Below are positions 33,501-45,021 of a stretch of DNA of 64,000 bases, piece by piece. Source of the DNA: Marasmius tenuissimus (taxonomy: Eukaryota; Basidiomycota; Agaricomycetes; Agaricales; Marasmiaceae). Each line of letters starts with the position of its first letter. The stretch's first letter is position 1. The notes beneath the pieces are model-generated. The model was not told the origin of the DNA. It was given only the letters and a program-made list of their open reading frames with translations, and searched no databases. A program made the translations under genes and the position numbers. The DNA lies in assembly GCA_029532415.1 (NCBI GenBank), contig JAQOTA010000002.1, positions 1 through 64,000 of the forward strand, in the 5' to 3' direction.

Positions 33501-35350
33501 GGATATAGGGGACGAGCTGGAATTCTTACTCGAAAGTGGCGATAGCGTAGCTATGACCACCACTCCGTCGAGTTCGCATTCTCTTCTCACTCCCGACCAA
33601 GCATTACGACTCGAGAGCTATGCGAAGAACTCTCTCTTCAAGCCTGAGACTCACTTGATTGAGCATGAGGATGAGTGGCGGGCGTTCCTGTAATCCAATA
33701 CCCGAGGTCAATGTTCCGATGCCTTGGGAGCCCAGTACCCGTACGTTGACCCTCATTCATTTGTGTCTGGTACTAAGCTGACTTGTATTCTCTCTAGCTG
33801 CCGTCGAAGCCCTACGAGCTACGTTGGCCATCAAATGTCCCCGCCCTGACCGATTGCTGGAGGCCGCCGCTCGGTTCGTCCGGATCGTATTCAATATGGA
33901 TATGTCCGAACAATCAGTATACGACTTGGGTTTGTTGGTTGTAGATGAAGTTCCTCCTGCTATGTCCCTGGCCATGGTTTCAGTCACCGGTTATGATGCC
34001 AGCTACAAAGTGGAGAATCTCATCAAGAATACAGGGACACGATCATCCGTGGCAGTGGGCTCACAGGAAGGCTTCACTCTTGCTGATCAAGCTATTGCTG
34101 CTGCAGCGAGACAAAGAACATGGGTTCTCCTCAAGAACGTACACCTTGCCCCATCATGGCTTGGGCAACTCGAGAAGAAACTTCAGACTTTGAATCCCCA
34201 TCGAAATTTCCGCCTGTACCTCACAATGGAGGCGAATCCATCCATTTCGGTGAACATCCTTCATGAATCCCGTCTAGTTACGAACGTGCCTCCCCCCGGT
34301 GTCAAAGCCAACCTGCTCGACTCACTCCGTGGTATGTCGACATCACGCCTTTCGCGAGGGCCAGCAGAGAAAGTCCAGCTCTACTTCCTCCTTGCATGGT
34401 TCCATGCCGTCGTACAAGAACGACTTCGTTACGTGCCTCTTGGTTGAAGCAAAGTCTACGACTTCAACGACTCCGACTTGAGTTCTGCAACCCAGACAAT
34501 CGACGTGTAGCTTGAAAGCGTTTCGAAGGCACGGGCTAATATCGATCCCACCAGCATTCTATGGGACGCCCTCCGCATTCTTGTCAAACAATCCGTGTAT
34601 GGTGGTCGGGTTTACGGCAACTTTGACCAGCGCATTCTCGATTCATTCGTCGACAACCTGCTCTCTCTAAATGCGTACAATGTCGACTTCCATCTAGTAC
34701 CTAGCATTACAGGAAAGCTGTTGTTTGGCGCCCCCGACGGGACCAAGATGGATCAATTCTTGAATTGGGCACAGGAACTTTCGGATCGCGAGCCGTCCTC
34801 ATGGCTCAGCCTTTCACCGACCGCTGAGCGAGTCATTGCAATCGCACAAGGTAAGCTTTTGCTTCTGAAAATGAGCATGCCTGATCGCTAATGATTGGAC
34901 TAAGGAAACGAACTGCTTGGGAAGCTGCGCAAGATGAGGATGTTGAGTGACGATGACGACGAAGTGGCACCAAGCGCACCAAAACACAGTCCTCGCAACA
35001 GCCTGCTTGGATGCGAACGTTACTGGATTGTTGCAGAGAATGGTTAGCAGCACTTCCTGAGGTGGGTTCTCGGGACGTGTCCCTTCTATCGTGGTAGCTG
35101 ACTTGTCTTGTATAGATATTCAACACCCTTGCTCCTCGTCCGAGTGAAAATCAAGATCCTCTATCGTCTCTTCTCTCGCGGGGGTGCCATCGGTTGCAAA
35201 CTTCTGTCTCAAGTCAAGAACGATCTAGGCGATGTGGTCAAGGTTTGCCTGGGAGGGTTGAAGTAAACGAACCATCTCCGAACGTTAATGAGTTCCCTCA
35301 CGAAAGGCTTGGTTTATATCGTTCCAGGGCCGCGTTGTTCTAACCTCTCC
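30600..35350 (+). pseudogene. Cytoplasmic dynein heavy chain pseudogene, copy 2 (AAA1 to C-terminus)
   Basis: Dynein heavy chain pieces appear in correct order but in different frames with large gaps. They are AAA1 (GRFVLAFSCDELFDFRAMG; AWGCFDEFNRLEQILSAVSQ near 30,800), an AAA2 piece (RRWIIFDG, SVLDDYKLLILPNGER), and the AAA3 linker (SLINKTVRGIIEYTS, GDAKLDLRSEMGDFL). AAA4 C-terminal follows (LLNRCVLDWFGDWSDRALYQ), then stalk helices (32,453-32,870) and AAA5 ([40 protein letters not shown]). AAA6 (GSQEGFTLADQAIAAAARQR, TWVLLKNVHLAPSWLGQLEK) and the C-terminal domain (YGGRVYGNFDQRILDSFVDN) close it. AAA3-AAA4 nucleotide-binding cores are deleted. Introns survive (for example 33,739-33,795), so it is a decayed gene copy, not a retrocopy. 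The longest uninterrupted stretches are 261 and 207 codons. Confidence 0.9.
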
Positions 35351-35923
35351 GCCTCTTTCGGCCACTTCCCGGCATACGCTGATTTCGACCAACATCATCG
35401 TGGGCGTTGGAGTCGGCTCTGCAAGAAACTCCAGCTATCTGTCACGACGACGATGGGTCATCCTCGGACTCTGAGGTCGGCTCGGGCGAGGAGTAGGGAA
35501 CAGTAAGTATGCTTCGCCATGAATCTTTCCATCTCGAGCCTTACTGGTCATGTAGCGCCTTTGAAAGACAATAACAACACGGCTGTTGGCTTTACCTCGG
35601 TCGTGCTCGTGAATTAAAAATTCTTTGCTTTGACCTCCACGTGAACGCCAAATCCCTGCGTTGCTTTGATAGCTGTGGCTCTCGGAGATCCGAGATTACG
35701 AGTTTCAAAGCACCCACTGCCACTGGCGCTGAACGATTCTCGGTGGGTCCTGTCAGATTTGCATGTGCTGCGGTATAAGATGACATGAGACCTATGAAGT
35801 AGTGATTGCGAATGGGAGACTATGAGTACAATTTCGACGGCACAAGTTTCACTAGGGATACATCAAGAAAGGGGACAAGGGGTATCAATACATCAAGAAA
35901 GGGTACAGGAGACGGAGCGGGCG
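35351..35923. other. Unassigned spacer after the dynein pseudogene
   Basis: No recognisable coding sequence is present. A short direct repeat of ATACATCAAGAAAGGG occurs twice near 35,860-35,910. The interval may include eroded dynein C-terminus. Confidence 0.4.
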
Positions 35924-36765
35924 TTAGGTTGCGAGGGTATTGGAGAAGGTTTCCTTTGCTTTTTCAATCAACGGCAAAATCACCTTCTGGACGGTGTCCG
36001 GGGCATTCGTTATCAGAAATATTTCCTGATGAACGCACCCGCAGTCGGTACATGTTTTCCGCGGCCTCGCGACGCATACCTGCTCCAACTCAATGTGGAC
36101 TAGGCGTTCTGAAGAGAGGTAAGTTATTTTCTCAACAATCAACAATCAAGTGGAAAAACTAACTGACCAATGCTATGACAGTCGTCGACCCAGATGGGTG
36201 CAAACCATTCGTGAGTCTGGGAGCGACATTGGCGCTTCCACTCGCGTTGCCGACGTAGGGGATCGGTAGTCCGTCCGACCTTATACGCGGATGTGTTGCT
36301 GACATCGAAGTGGGTGGTGTCGTTGAAATCAACACCGTCGATTCGGAAGACATAGATGAAACCGTCTGGTCCGCGAACTGAAAATCGTTTCTCGAGAGTA
36401 GCATGCGTTTTGAACCATGATTGAAGATCTAGTTTCGAAGTCAGTAGCGATCATTGACAGTGGCCGAATGACTGACGCTCGTCGTCGAACGAAGCCGCAG
36501 TACATATCGATTGGTAGGGGAAGTCGGGGTTGATGGAGAAACAAACGACGCTGAAAGCTGGGGCGGCTGTCGTGCTCATTTGTTTCGTTTGCGAGGATGG
36601 TTGTACGGTGAGCTTGATAGGATGAAGGCCAGAATACGTGTCGAAATCGTCAAGTCGAGGGTCAATCTTCGGCAATCGGTTGGTATAGAGGGGAAGCAGA
36701 ATGGCAGGCCACTTCCAAGCAGGTAAAGTCAACGCTGTGAGGTGCAAGACAGACGATTCTAACAC
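35924..36765 (-). CDS. T5orf172 / MUG113-like (GIY-YIG-related) domain protein
   Basis: On the minus strand three exon pieces join: one ending STTAAPAFSVVCFSINPDFP..FDDE, one reading HLQSWFKTHATLEKRFSVRG, GFIYVFRIDG and AYKVGRTTDPLRR, and one reading ERLVHIELEQVC and CTDCGCVHQEIFLI. The likely introns are GTCAGTCATT..AACTAG near 36,430-36,475 and GTCAGTTAGT..TTCAG near 36,110-36,170. GFIYVFR, KVGRTTDPLRR, the CRSQ segment and the LVH-E block are the hallmarks of the T5orf172 (DUF1766) domain, a predicted nuclease or DNA-binding fold common as multicopy genes in Agaricomycetes. The start is unsure; the frame opens at 36,765 and another exon may lie further upstream. Function in fungi is not established. 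Confidence 0.75.
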
Positions 36766-38668
36766 GCACCTTGTCCTTAGAGACCCGCCTGAACCTCTCT
36801 GGAACCTCTGGAACCTCCTGGTAAAAGATGGACGACGTAGTGCTGCAGGAAAAGGTCGGTTTGGTTTAAAAATGGTTTGTCAGATCAGAGCTCAGAAGGG
36901 AGATCAGGAAGGAGAAACACGTACCAGAGGTCCTTTAGAACATGCAAGAGCAAGGGTGGAGGAAGGTGGAGGAAGGTTAGGCACTGATGATAAGTGGTGG
37001 TAGGAACAAGATAGAACTGGCACAGGTTTCCCGGGGATGTAAGCATGTCATTTTCTCTCGCATTCAACGCTCTGCAGCTCAACTAATCGTCCGCATTTGG
37101 CTCAGGCGGTCAAATTTTAAGCTCCTTCCAAAATATGGTTCATCAGGAAGCAGGAACGCAACCGCAATTAAACCGTTTGAATCGGTTCGCTGCTTCGATC
37201 GGTCGGCGGCTTGGCGGTCTGGCACAACGACTATGATTGGGTGGGTTGATCATTACAGCTCGTTGGATTGTATGTTTATACTTAGGTACGTGGCTTCGCG
37301 CCGATGGTAGGGCGGTTCAATATACATTGATTAACATTTACACCGAGGCCCAGTGCAATCAACCCTACGTCCGACTCTACTCCCAATCTAACAAATCGCA
37401 ACCTTCTGGCATTCCTCGACCCGGATGGAACTCCCACCAATTGACTCAAAGCCGCCCAGGGGCAAAATCCTCCGCTTTCGTGCCATTCTACCAGGGAGAT
37501 TGCGGAAGGCTTCATCGACCTCTGTCGGCATTCTTGAGCGTGGCCGGAAGACCGATGAAAGCTATCTGGCTGCTGGGCGGGTGAACGGATAGTCGTAGTG
37601 CTGAGGGTGCTGTGGCTACGACTTTTGCGTCAGACTCGGATTGTGGTGCCTGAAGAATGTAGCATATTAGGTGAGTGAACCGTTGGTTCGACCGAGGTCG
37701 ACATTGAGCCAAATCTGCTAGCTCTTTAGTGCGGGTCTAAGCAAAAATCCCGGAAAATCTCACTCTTACAACTGTGGTTGTTGCGTTGGCCCGGTGTATT
37801 TTGGCGCAGTTCCCCCCAGATTATCCATCGCCGAAGCTCCCAAATCAACAGCTCCGGCATCTTAACCTATCGAAAGTCCCGGACGAATTAACTCTTGCAA
37901 ACGCTGTGGATGTCGGATGGGATTTAGATTGTGGAATAAGCGTATCGAGTCTCGTTCCCCGTATACGACAGACTTCGTCGACCTGAGTGCTTGAATGGGT
38001 GCACTCTAGGATGTCATCTACAGTCCAGTCTCCAGATTGACGTGACGATGGAAGGAGGAAAGCAGAGAGAAAATGAAAAGGAGGTGAGCGATGGCATGTT
38101 TCTGTCAGTATTGAGGATCTCTCAGATAGTACTTCTGTACTTACTACGAGCAGTGTGTGGATGACTTAATGTCTGCTGAACGCTGTTTTGAGCTCGATTT
38201 TGTTGAGATAGAAACCACGAGTATCGGCATCGCGGGCAGAGAAGAAGACGTCGATAATCAAGCGCTCGTTACCAAAACCTTTCATGATCACTCAAACTGC
38301 CGCCGCCATGCTGCGTTCACTTCTCCACCTCTTGCTTGCTACCTCATCATACACTTGTAATACTAGGACATGTTATTCGAGCAAACTCAAGATTCAACAA
38401 TGACTACCAGCTAACCATGAGTTTGTTTCCCCTACCTGAGCTTTTTGTATTGTGCTGAAGCGTAGGCAGGCGTTGATTTCGAAGGTCATACTCGAGGAAG
38501 GAGCCGATGGAAATTTGACGTTCAAAAGCTCCCCTCGTCCTCTATCCCGCTCTGGCAGAAGCTCCATAATTGTTGATCGACTTGCTGAGGCCTAATAAAC
38601 ATAGGGTTGTTACCTATATCTCAGACCTCGGCGACGCCAGCTCTCTGCTCTCTTTTTGGACAGGAAGA
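36766..38668. other. No supportable gene
   Basis: Short overlapping frames only. A small direct repeat of CTGGAACCTC occurs near 36,797-36,820. I see no domain, RNA gene or clear repeat structure. Confidence 0.4.
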
Positions 38669-39201
38669 CTATACATGATTTATACCTTGTACGTGTTTCT
38701 GTTTGCTCGTTTTATCAGTTCCTCTTTGGCTGACGGCGTTCTGGCATCTGAAAAAGACGCCCTTAACCCTGGATGACACGCACACGCAAATGACACCCAA
38801 GTCTAGACTCTTCATCACCACCTGCACCTTCATCTCCAACCAAAAACGGCGCCTCTCATCGTCGTCATTCGGCTTTAGCCTCTCAACAGCACCCTTTGAC
38901 GAACTAGAGTCCAACCCGGATACATCTGGCCCTTGACATGGATCCGCATACCCATCAGAACCAACAGGCTCGCCGACAAACCCATTCGGAAGATGTAGAC
39001 CGCTTGCACCACGTCTTCCACCTCCGGCGAAATTCAGAAGCCACGTCATTTTGAGGTTTCAGTTCCTCCGCAGCGGAACCGGAAGGGGGAGAGGAGAAGG
39101 CGTATGCAGAGTGGTACAAGTGCCGTTGTCGTATACGCTCTTACACAGTGTTGATTGCGTGGTTTGGTGGGCAGTTTGGGACGCCTTCTGAGGAGGAACA
39201 A

Positions 39202-39232
39202 GGGGAGGGAGAGGGAGGGAGAGGGAGGGAAG
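39202..39232 (+). repeat. G-run array with G-quadruplex potential
   Basis: Within about 30 bases there are at least six runs of three or more guanines separated by A or AGA spacers, the GGGA/GGGAGA pattern. Such a tract can fold into a G-quadruplex on the plus strand, or reflect simple slippage. Confidence 0.7.
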
Positions 39233-39393
39233 AAGAGAAGCCATATGTTTGAGATCCGTAAGAATGTGGTTATGTGGTCAAAGTCGCATCGATCGGGGAC
39301 CACGAGGTCGACCGTGAAATCCGGTTATCATGATCAAGTGTTGGCGATCCGTATCGGCATCGGGAAGAGTGGGAGGGAGACGCGTACGACGCG

Positions 39394-39960
39394 TTGAATG
39401 CTGACGCTGATGGTGGTACCAACGAAGAAGAGGAGGACGAGTTGGGCGAGAATGGCGACGGTGAGGAGGGAGAAGAACCACGATGGGAAGCAGAGGAAGA
39501 CTTTACGCTCGAGCATGTTTTCAATTCGCCGGATGATGATGATGATGATGAGGAAGACGAAGACGACGTGAACCCGAGGATGAAACCGATTGCGATCGTT
39601 TACGTGCGTACCATCTATTCTGGCTTTCAAGTCGCGTCTACTTACCTATACTACATGTAGTACCACACAAACTCTACAAAGATCCATATCACACTCAATA
39701 ATACCCCATTCAATCGCGTAAAGGACAAGGAAATACGCCTACGATCTTCAAAGCCGGGGACATGTTGTCCAGACCCGGTGAACATCACAGCCAATACACC
39801 TATCGCCTCCTCCGACGGTTCTCTCGCGGAAGACAAGTTCGAGGAGGAAGACCTCACAGCTGGACTCGTCAAAAGTAACTGGGATGGTGACGCGCTCGAA
39901 GAGTACCTGAGCCGTGTCGGTGTCGGCGCTGGGGTGAAAAACCCGATGTGTGGCCTCTGA
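39394..39960 (+). CDS. Possible acidic protein gene, function unknown
   Basis: A plus frame from 39,394 is strongly acidic (NEEEEDELGENGDGEEGEEP, then DDDDDDEEDEDD). It reaches a likely donor GTGCGT at 39,604 and an acceptor CATGTAG near 39,660. The next exon would read THTNST..ITLNNTPFNRVKDKEI and VNITANTPIASSDGSLAEDK, ending near CGL at 39,960. No family is recognised. Minus frames over the same DNA are of similar length, so the coding strand is not certain. Confidence 0.3.
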
Positions 39961-41355
39961 GATGTGGGTGGAGTGTCGAGTACGACGAGTCCCTGTCAAT
40001 AGATTTAGACGTATCTTCGTTACCGCCGGTGGGGTTTTAATCTAGCCGATGGGGTTTAGCATCCTCACCACCACCGCCATCCAGTATCCCGTTCCCACCG
40101 TCTTCGTCTCCTCCAGTTATGGCGAGGTCTTTGACATTACACTCATTCCTAGCGTCTTCATCACACGCATCATTATCCCCCTTTCTCTGTCCGACTCGGG
40201 AATGAAAACGAACACTTCTGTGTCGATTCCACACCTTTCGGCGAAGACACCGGCGCTACTTGCTGCACAGAGGAAACGGAACGCGTAACTTGCGAGGAGG
40301 ATTGAGAGGTTGAGGCAGAGGACAAAGTCTGGACCGAAGAGGAGGGAGGATGTTGGGAGAGGGCTAGGTTGGATAGTGAGGCGGGTAGGGATAGTGAGAG
40401 TCGTAGTGAAAAGGAGGCAGATAATGAGCCACTGGTACGAGGAACCCGAGGTTGTTGTGGAAGGTGAAGAACTGGGTATGGTACTCGATTACACGGTTTC
40501 TTTCAGCTTTCTTGCTAGCCAGTTTTCACTTTTCGTTTCTTGTCCCTTTCGTTTTATAGCGTAGTCCAGGTATGTATATAGTCATTCGTAACGGTATACA
40601 CTTCATACCTCAAAGAGAGCGTGACGTATCAGTCAAGGAGGGGTATGCGTATGGTAAAACCGCGATGTACGGGAACTTTGTTGCCCAATCCAGGCTTGAG
40701 AGAGGTCATTCCGGGCATGGCGCGAGCGTGAGCTGTCGAAAGCCTAAGGGGGAGGTAGATGACAATATTCATGATTTGAAGAGGTTCCAGTTCCATTCGA
40801 CGACCTCTAGGCTCTTCATCGCCAGACGTTTGTCGCCTCGGGTGCTGATGGATAGAGTTCAGGCCTCTGACAGCCAGAGGGAACCTCATAGATATGCTCA
40901 CAACTCTGAATTTAACTTGGGATCTAACGTTTTCTGGAGCGTCGCCGCCGATGAGAACAACAGCCGACCTTGTAGTATTCCTGTGCTTATACCCGTGCGT
41001 ACGAACGAAATTTTTAGTGTTCAAACGTTCAAAGCTCACTCCGAACGGATCTAGGATGAATGATGGCCCTACGAATGACTGAGACTTGCCTTCCACGCCT
41101 TCCACCAAGAGTCCCTGAGTGCGCTCGATACTTGCAGCGGTCTAGTAACTATCAAGTCCATAGTCCAGCTCAACTTTGCTAGAGGTGCAAGGTGGGGTAC
41201 ACAACAGTCGAGCTGGAGATCGCCGTCGCTTAGCTCAGGATGATCTGGGAGGGATCTGGACTAGGCTGACGGACTGCAATCCGGATCCGGACGGATGAAA
41301 TTAAAAAATCCGGATGTCCGGACACAAACTAACTGTTTGAATGTTGAAAACGCGG
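39961..41355. other. Unassigned stretch
   Basis: Frames of up to 160 codons overlap on both strands between 40,037 and 41,108 without recognisable motifs. Near 41,285-41,335 a short CCGGA-rich palindromic tract occurs (ATCCGGATCCGGACGGAT). No gene is claimed. Confidence 0.35.
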
Positions 41356-41419
41356 CAAAAAGTTGGACTTTTGGCCTCATGTCAGAGGGGCAAACATGAG
41401 GCCAAATGTCAAACTTTTG
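41356..41419. repeat. Long-stem hairpin (inverted repeat)
   Basis: Arms of about 26-27 bases (41,356-41,382 and 41,394-41,419) are complementary with three or four mismatches; the inner 13 bases (TTTGGCCTCATGT) pair perfectly around an 11-base loop. It could be a small foldback element or a palindrome from replication error. Confidence 0.75.
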
Positions 41420-42329
41420 ACGTGGTTTCATGCCCTCTAACAGTCAAAAAAAACCTTAGATATTCATTTCATGTTTATAGGACTGAAATAGATCGAAAAT
41501 GCTGAACTTTCGCCACATTTCCGGGACGCAACTATGTGATAAACACGCCGGCTTTCTTCGCCGTTCTCGAGTCCATGAAACGCAGGCAAAATCTGGGATG
41601 CTCTCTCTATTTTGGACTTGCCAAAACGAGCTTCAAAGGCCGAGTTACCGATGTATTTCACGTGCTTTGACATCCTTCGAATAGTAGACAATTTGAGCCT
41701 GTTTTAGAGGTGCTAAAATGCTCACAATATGTGGGCTTTCTCTCCAGTTTTAAGTGCAATGAAATAGCTGTAAACTTCCAGCTGTTGGCAGTATTTCTCG
41801 GTAGTAAAAATCTCTCGAGTAGGCTCAATTTCATGTAAGTTTCAGGTATTCTAACATTCATCGAACTCACCGTATTTGTTTACCGTTTTAGAAGCTTGAA
41901 CACTCGAGCAAAACTCCTAATTTCTTATCTGTTTTTCGCACGCCAGAATCATTCTCAATTTCGACGTGTTTGCACCCTTTCCCCCTGACGAAAACGTCCT
42001 CAACGTGGTAATTTTTTCCTAGTGACATGTCATTGGTTGTGTAGCCTACATATAGGCACCATAGATATCCGGGTGCTTGAACCACTTCAAGGCATCAAAT
42101 GTGGCATTGCAGAATTGAGCTTCTGCAGCAACAGTGAACCTGCTTCTTCAAGCTCATATTCATTGCTCCTCCTTATGGTGAGTAGGGCTGGTGGAGCCCA
42201 AGTTTATCCAGTGATTAGATGGGATTTCTCAATAGTAGTTGAATAAAGGAAGCAGAGTTCACTCACCTACACATAGGCGAAGCGCCAGCGCTGTTTCAAT
42301 GAATGTATTAGCTACTGGGGCCCTTGGGT

Positions 42330-42620
42330 GTCAACTGTCTTATATCTGTGTGACATGACTCCATCAAGTCTCTGGTGGTGCTAATGTAATGATGGGATAC
42401 TGTTCATATCCCATAACAATCATTCCAAAAAAACAAGGACAATGAGGGCTGTAGGATATATTCCCTATTCAAGGATGTTGAGTAGCCCAAGATCGTAATT
42501 GTATTGAGCCAGCATGCTAGTAGCAATGTCAAAACTCTGACAAGAACTATCTTAGCCCCCAGGTATTGCAGTTATGGATTTTTGGATTTGGTAAGACCTC
42601 AAAAATGAGTCAATGATCTA
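42330..42620 (-). pseudogene. Relic of a 7-TM protein gene (C-terminal exons)
   Basis: On the minus strand an acceptor TAG is followed by codons for GIYPTALIVLVFLE, a stop, then LLWDMNSIPSLH and a decayed tail. This matches the last exon of the 7-TM gene at 50,085 (GIYPTALIVLIYLDRSLWDT). Upstream, the intron border and the block around GGTAAGACCTCA also align with 50,398-50,440. Stops show it is dead. Confidence 0.7.
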
Positions 42621-45021
42621 TGATTCAATGCCATGTTTTCTGTTGAGGCAGAGGTCCTGCCCATGCAGTGGCATCATGGGACAGACTAGCTCACCTGGAG
42701 ATAGGATTAAGAGGCAGCAACAGGAGTAGTAAAAGTACTGGCATTGCATGTAGATACAGAACTACTTATATACTATACAGAGGTGGCTGTAGCTACTATA
42801 ACAGGAGTGTATGGAAATAGCATAGATCATAGTAAAATGATTGAAGCATAGATGTGGCCCAATACAACAGTCCATATATCCAGGAGTCCGGATTCAACAT
42901 CATCCAGCAATTTGCCACTCAGATACAAAGGTATCCAATAATGACTAAAACCAAATCTGCATGTATCTCATCAACTGGCAGAATGTCAATGAGTCAGGGG
43001 GTAAAGACACCTATGGTTGTCAGTGAATGATGTGAATGCTGGAAGACAAGGATTTATAGGTCTATCTTGAGGCTGAGTTTGAGCTGGAGCCTAGAATTCA
43101 CCAAGAAAAATGAATACCGATCACAGAGCCTGCAGAGCTTTGGGTGACCACTTGAAGTAGAACTGTTTCCCCACCTCCAATGACTCACAATTCCAAAATC
43201 TCCACTATACTAAGACTGGCACAATCTTCCAAATCCAAGCAAACTACGGGCATCCCAGAGACAAAGATCCTGAGAGTTATAGCATGTTTGAGTAGACAGT
43301 TGCTATGAACCTGCCCACTATTCTTCACTTTTCCAGTCCCTTGGTCAACATCCCTTTGTTTCCACTTCTTTTCACACAGATACATGTCCTAGCATCACTG
43401 TATGATCCCCATTTCATTCTATGATGTTCCATATCATTCTTTCCTTGATACATTGTTACCTGTGTTCCCCACTGATGTGTACATGGTCCCCTTTGATCAG
43501 ATCCACAGATACATCATTTATCCCTTTGCAGTTCATTCCCATGATAATTGTACAGCTTACCAAAAGTTTCCAAAAACCCGAGTGGATTCTTTCTCGAAAC
43601 TTCAAACATTGGTTTGTTCATCTGTTTCTTTGATTTCAAACAATCAAAAATAGATCCATTCAATTGAATCAAACAGTCAGAATGAGACCAAAGAACTGAA
43701 GTGCTGAAACCAAGTACCAGTCAGTGCACAAGCAAGAAAACACTGGGAAAGTGCCGGCAAAGCTCCAGCTGTTTGATTCCTGCAACTGAACGCAGCACAC
43801 CTCTTACAACAACCACGACAACAGTCAAAATCCATTCTTCCTCTGTGCCAGCTACTTGCTATAATGACGCTCTACACTCTTCTCTCTCATGAAACAAAGC
43901 AATATCTATCAGATAAATTCACTCCCGGGCTCACAGCACAACTTGAATGTTCCGAGACATACCAAACCGATCAGTCAGAATTCCTCAATTGCTACACACA
44001 AAGAACTGATGCGAAGAACCAACATGAAAGTGACTCGGCATATTTAGTCTTTTGGAACGGCAACACAACAGCAACTACATCCACTTGCATGGTGCCAGTG
44101 TTGGAGAGGAGACTTAGGGGTTGTGCACGAAGTTGATAGCATTGAAGGCCAAATGGACTGGAGTAAGGTGCATACCAATATCATCTGTTTTTTGATCTTC
44201 TCTCATTGGTGTTTGTTCGTGATCCTCTCAGTCAACGAGCCTTCCGCGTACCGCGACCCATTTCATTCCGAACAACAATCAGAACCGAACCAGAGCCTGA
44301 TACTTTCTATAGCTGTGGGTGCCGTTCAGTCAGCAGCGGTATTCCAGCTCAAGGTCCTGTTTTGTGTTGTCTTTCCTCTTGTTGATCCTGATATGATTTT
44401 AAAGGGCAATCTGGTAAACAGAGAGCGCATAACCGCCGCCGAGGTTCGGAATTCCAGGAAAACACGTCGAAGGAGCAGAGGTAAGTGAATTGTTTTGCTG
44501 GGATCACCTGGGCTGACATGGTGTTCATTCAGATACATGAACCTTACTGTCGAGCTACCTGGAGGGTATGGGGACAGGGCGTGGGCTGGGTACAGCAGGC
44601 ATTCTACGGAACCCTGCACTATCATGAATTTCCGTGGATTAACCTGGCATTCTTTGCTGTACGGTAATCGTCGTTTAATTCAGGGAATTTACAAAATTTT
44701 GTAATATTAAAGATTTTCATGGATTTCCTCAAATAAATCGCCGCGATAATCCAGGAAAATTCAAGGAAATACATGGACTTCTCAGTGGGCCTCAGCCTCA
44801 ACCAACATAGGCAACGCAAACACATTGCCTGGGTCATAATGACTCTTGATAACAATAAAAGGGTAGGCAAGGGAAGAGTGAACGTTTGGTTGTTCAACTG
44901 ATTGTCGATATAGTTAGGACATGCACAAAAATTCCCAATTGCTCGGCATAGAATTGACAAAACTGTCCACAGTGACTGTAAGGTCCTAGGCTTAGCATCG
45001 GCGGGGAGAAGAGTCGAATGC
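42621..45021. other. AT-richer stretch without supportable genes
   Basis: The base composition is visibly richer in A/T than the flanks. Plus frames at 43,864-44,136 and 44,123-44,488 have no recognisable motifs. Near 44,622-44,775 two copies of an AATTTCC..GGATTA-like word lie in inverted orientation around a perfect ACAAAATTTTGT palindrome, perhaps a small foldback repeat. Confidence 0.35.

Noticed and set aside
44123..44488. 121-codon plus frame with a hydrophobic segment (IICFLIFSHWCLFVILSV)
   Set aside because: Only one possible membrane segment, no family resemblance, no clear splice partners; too weak to annotate.
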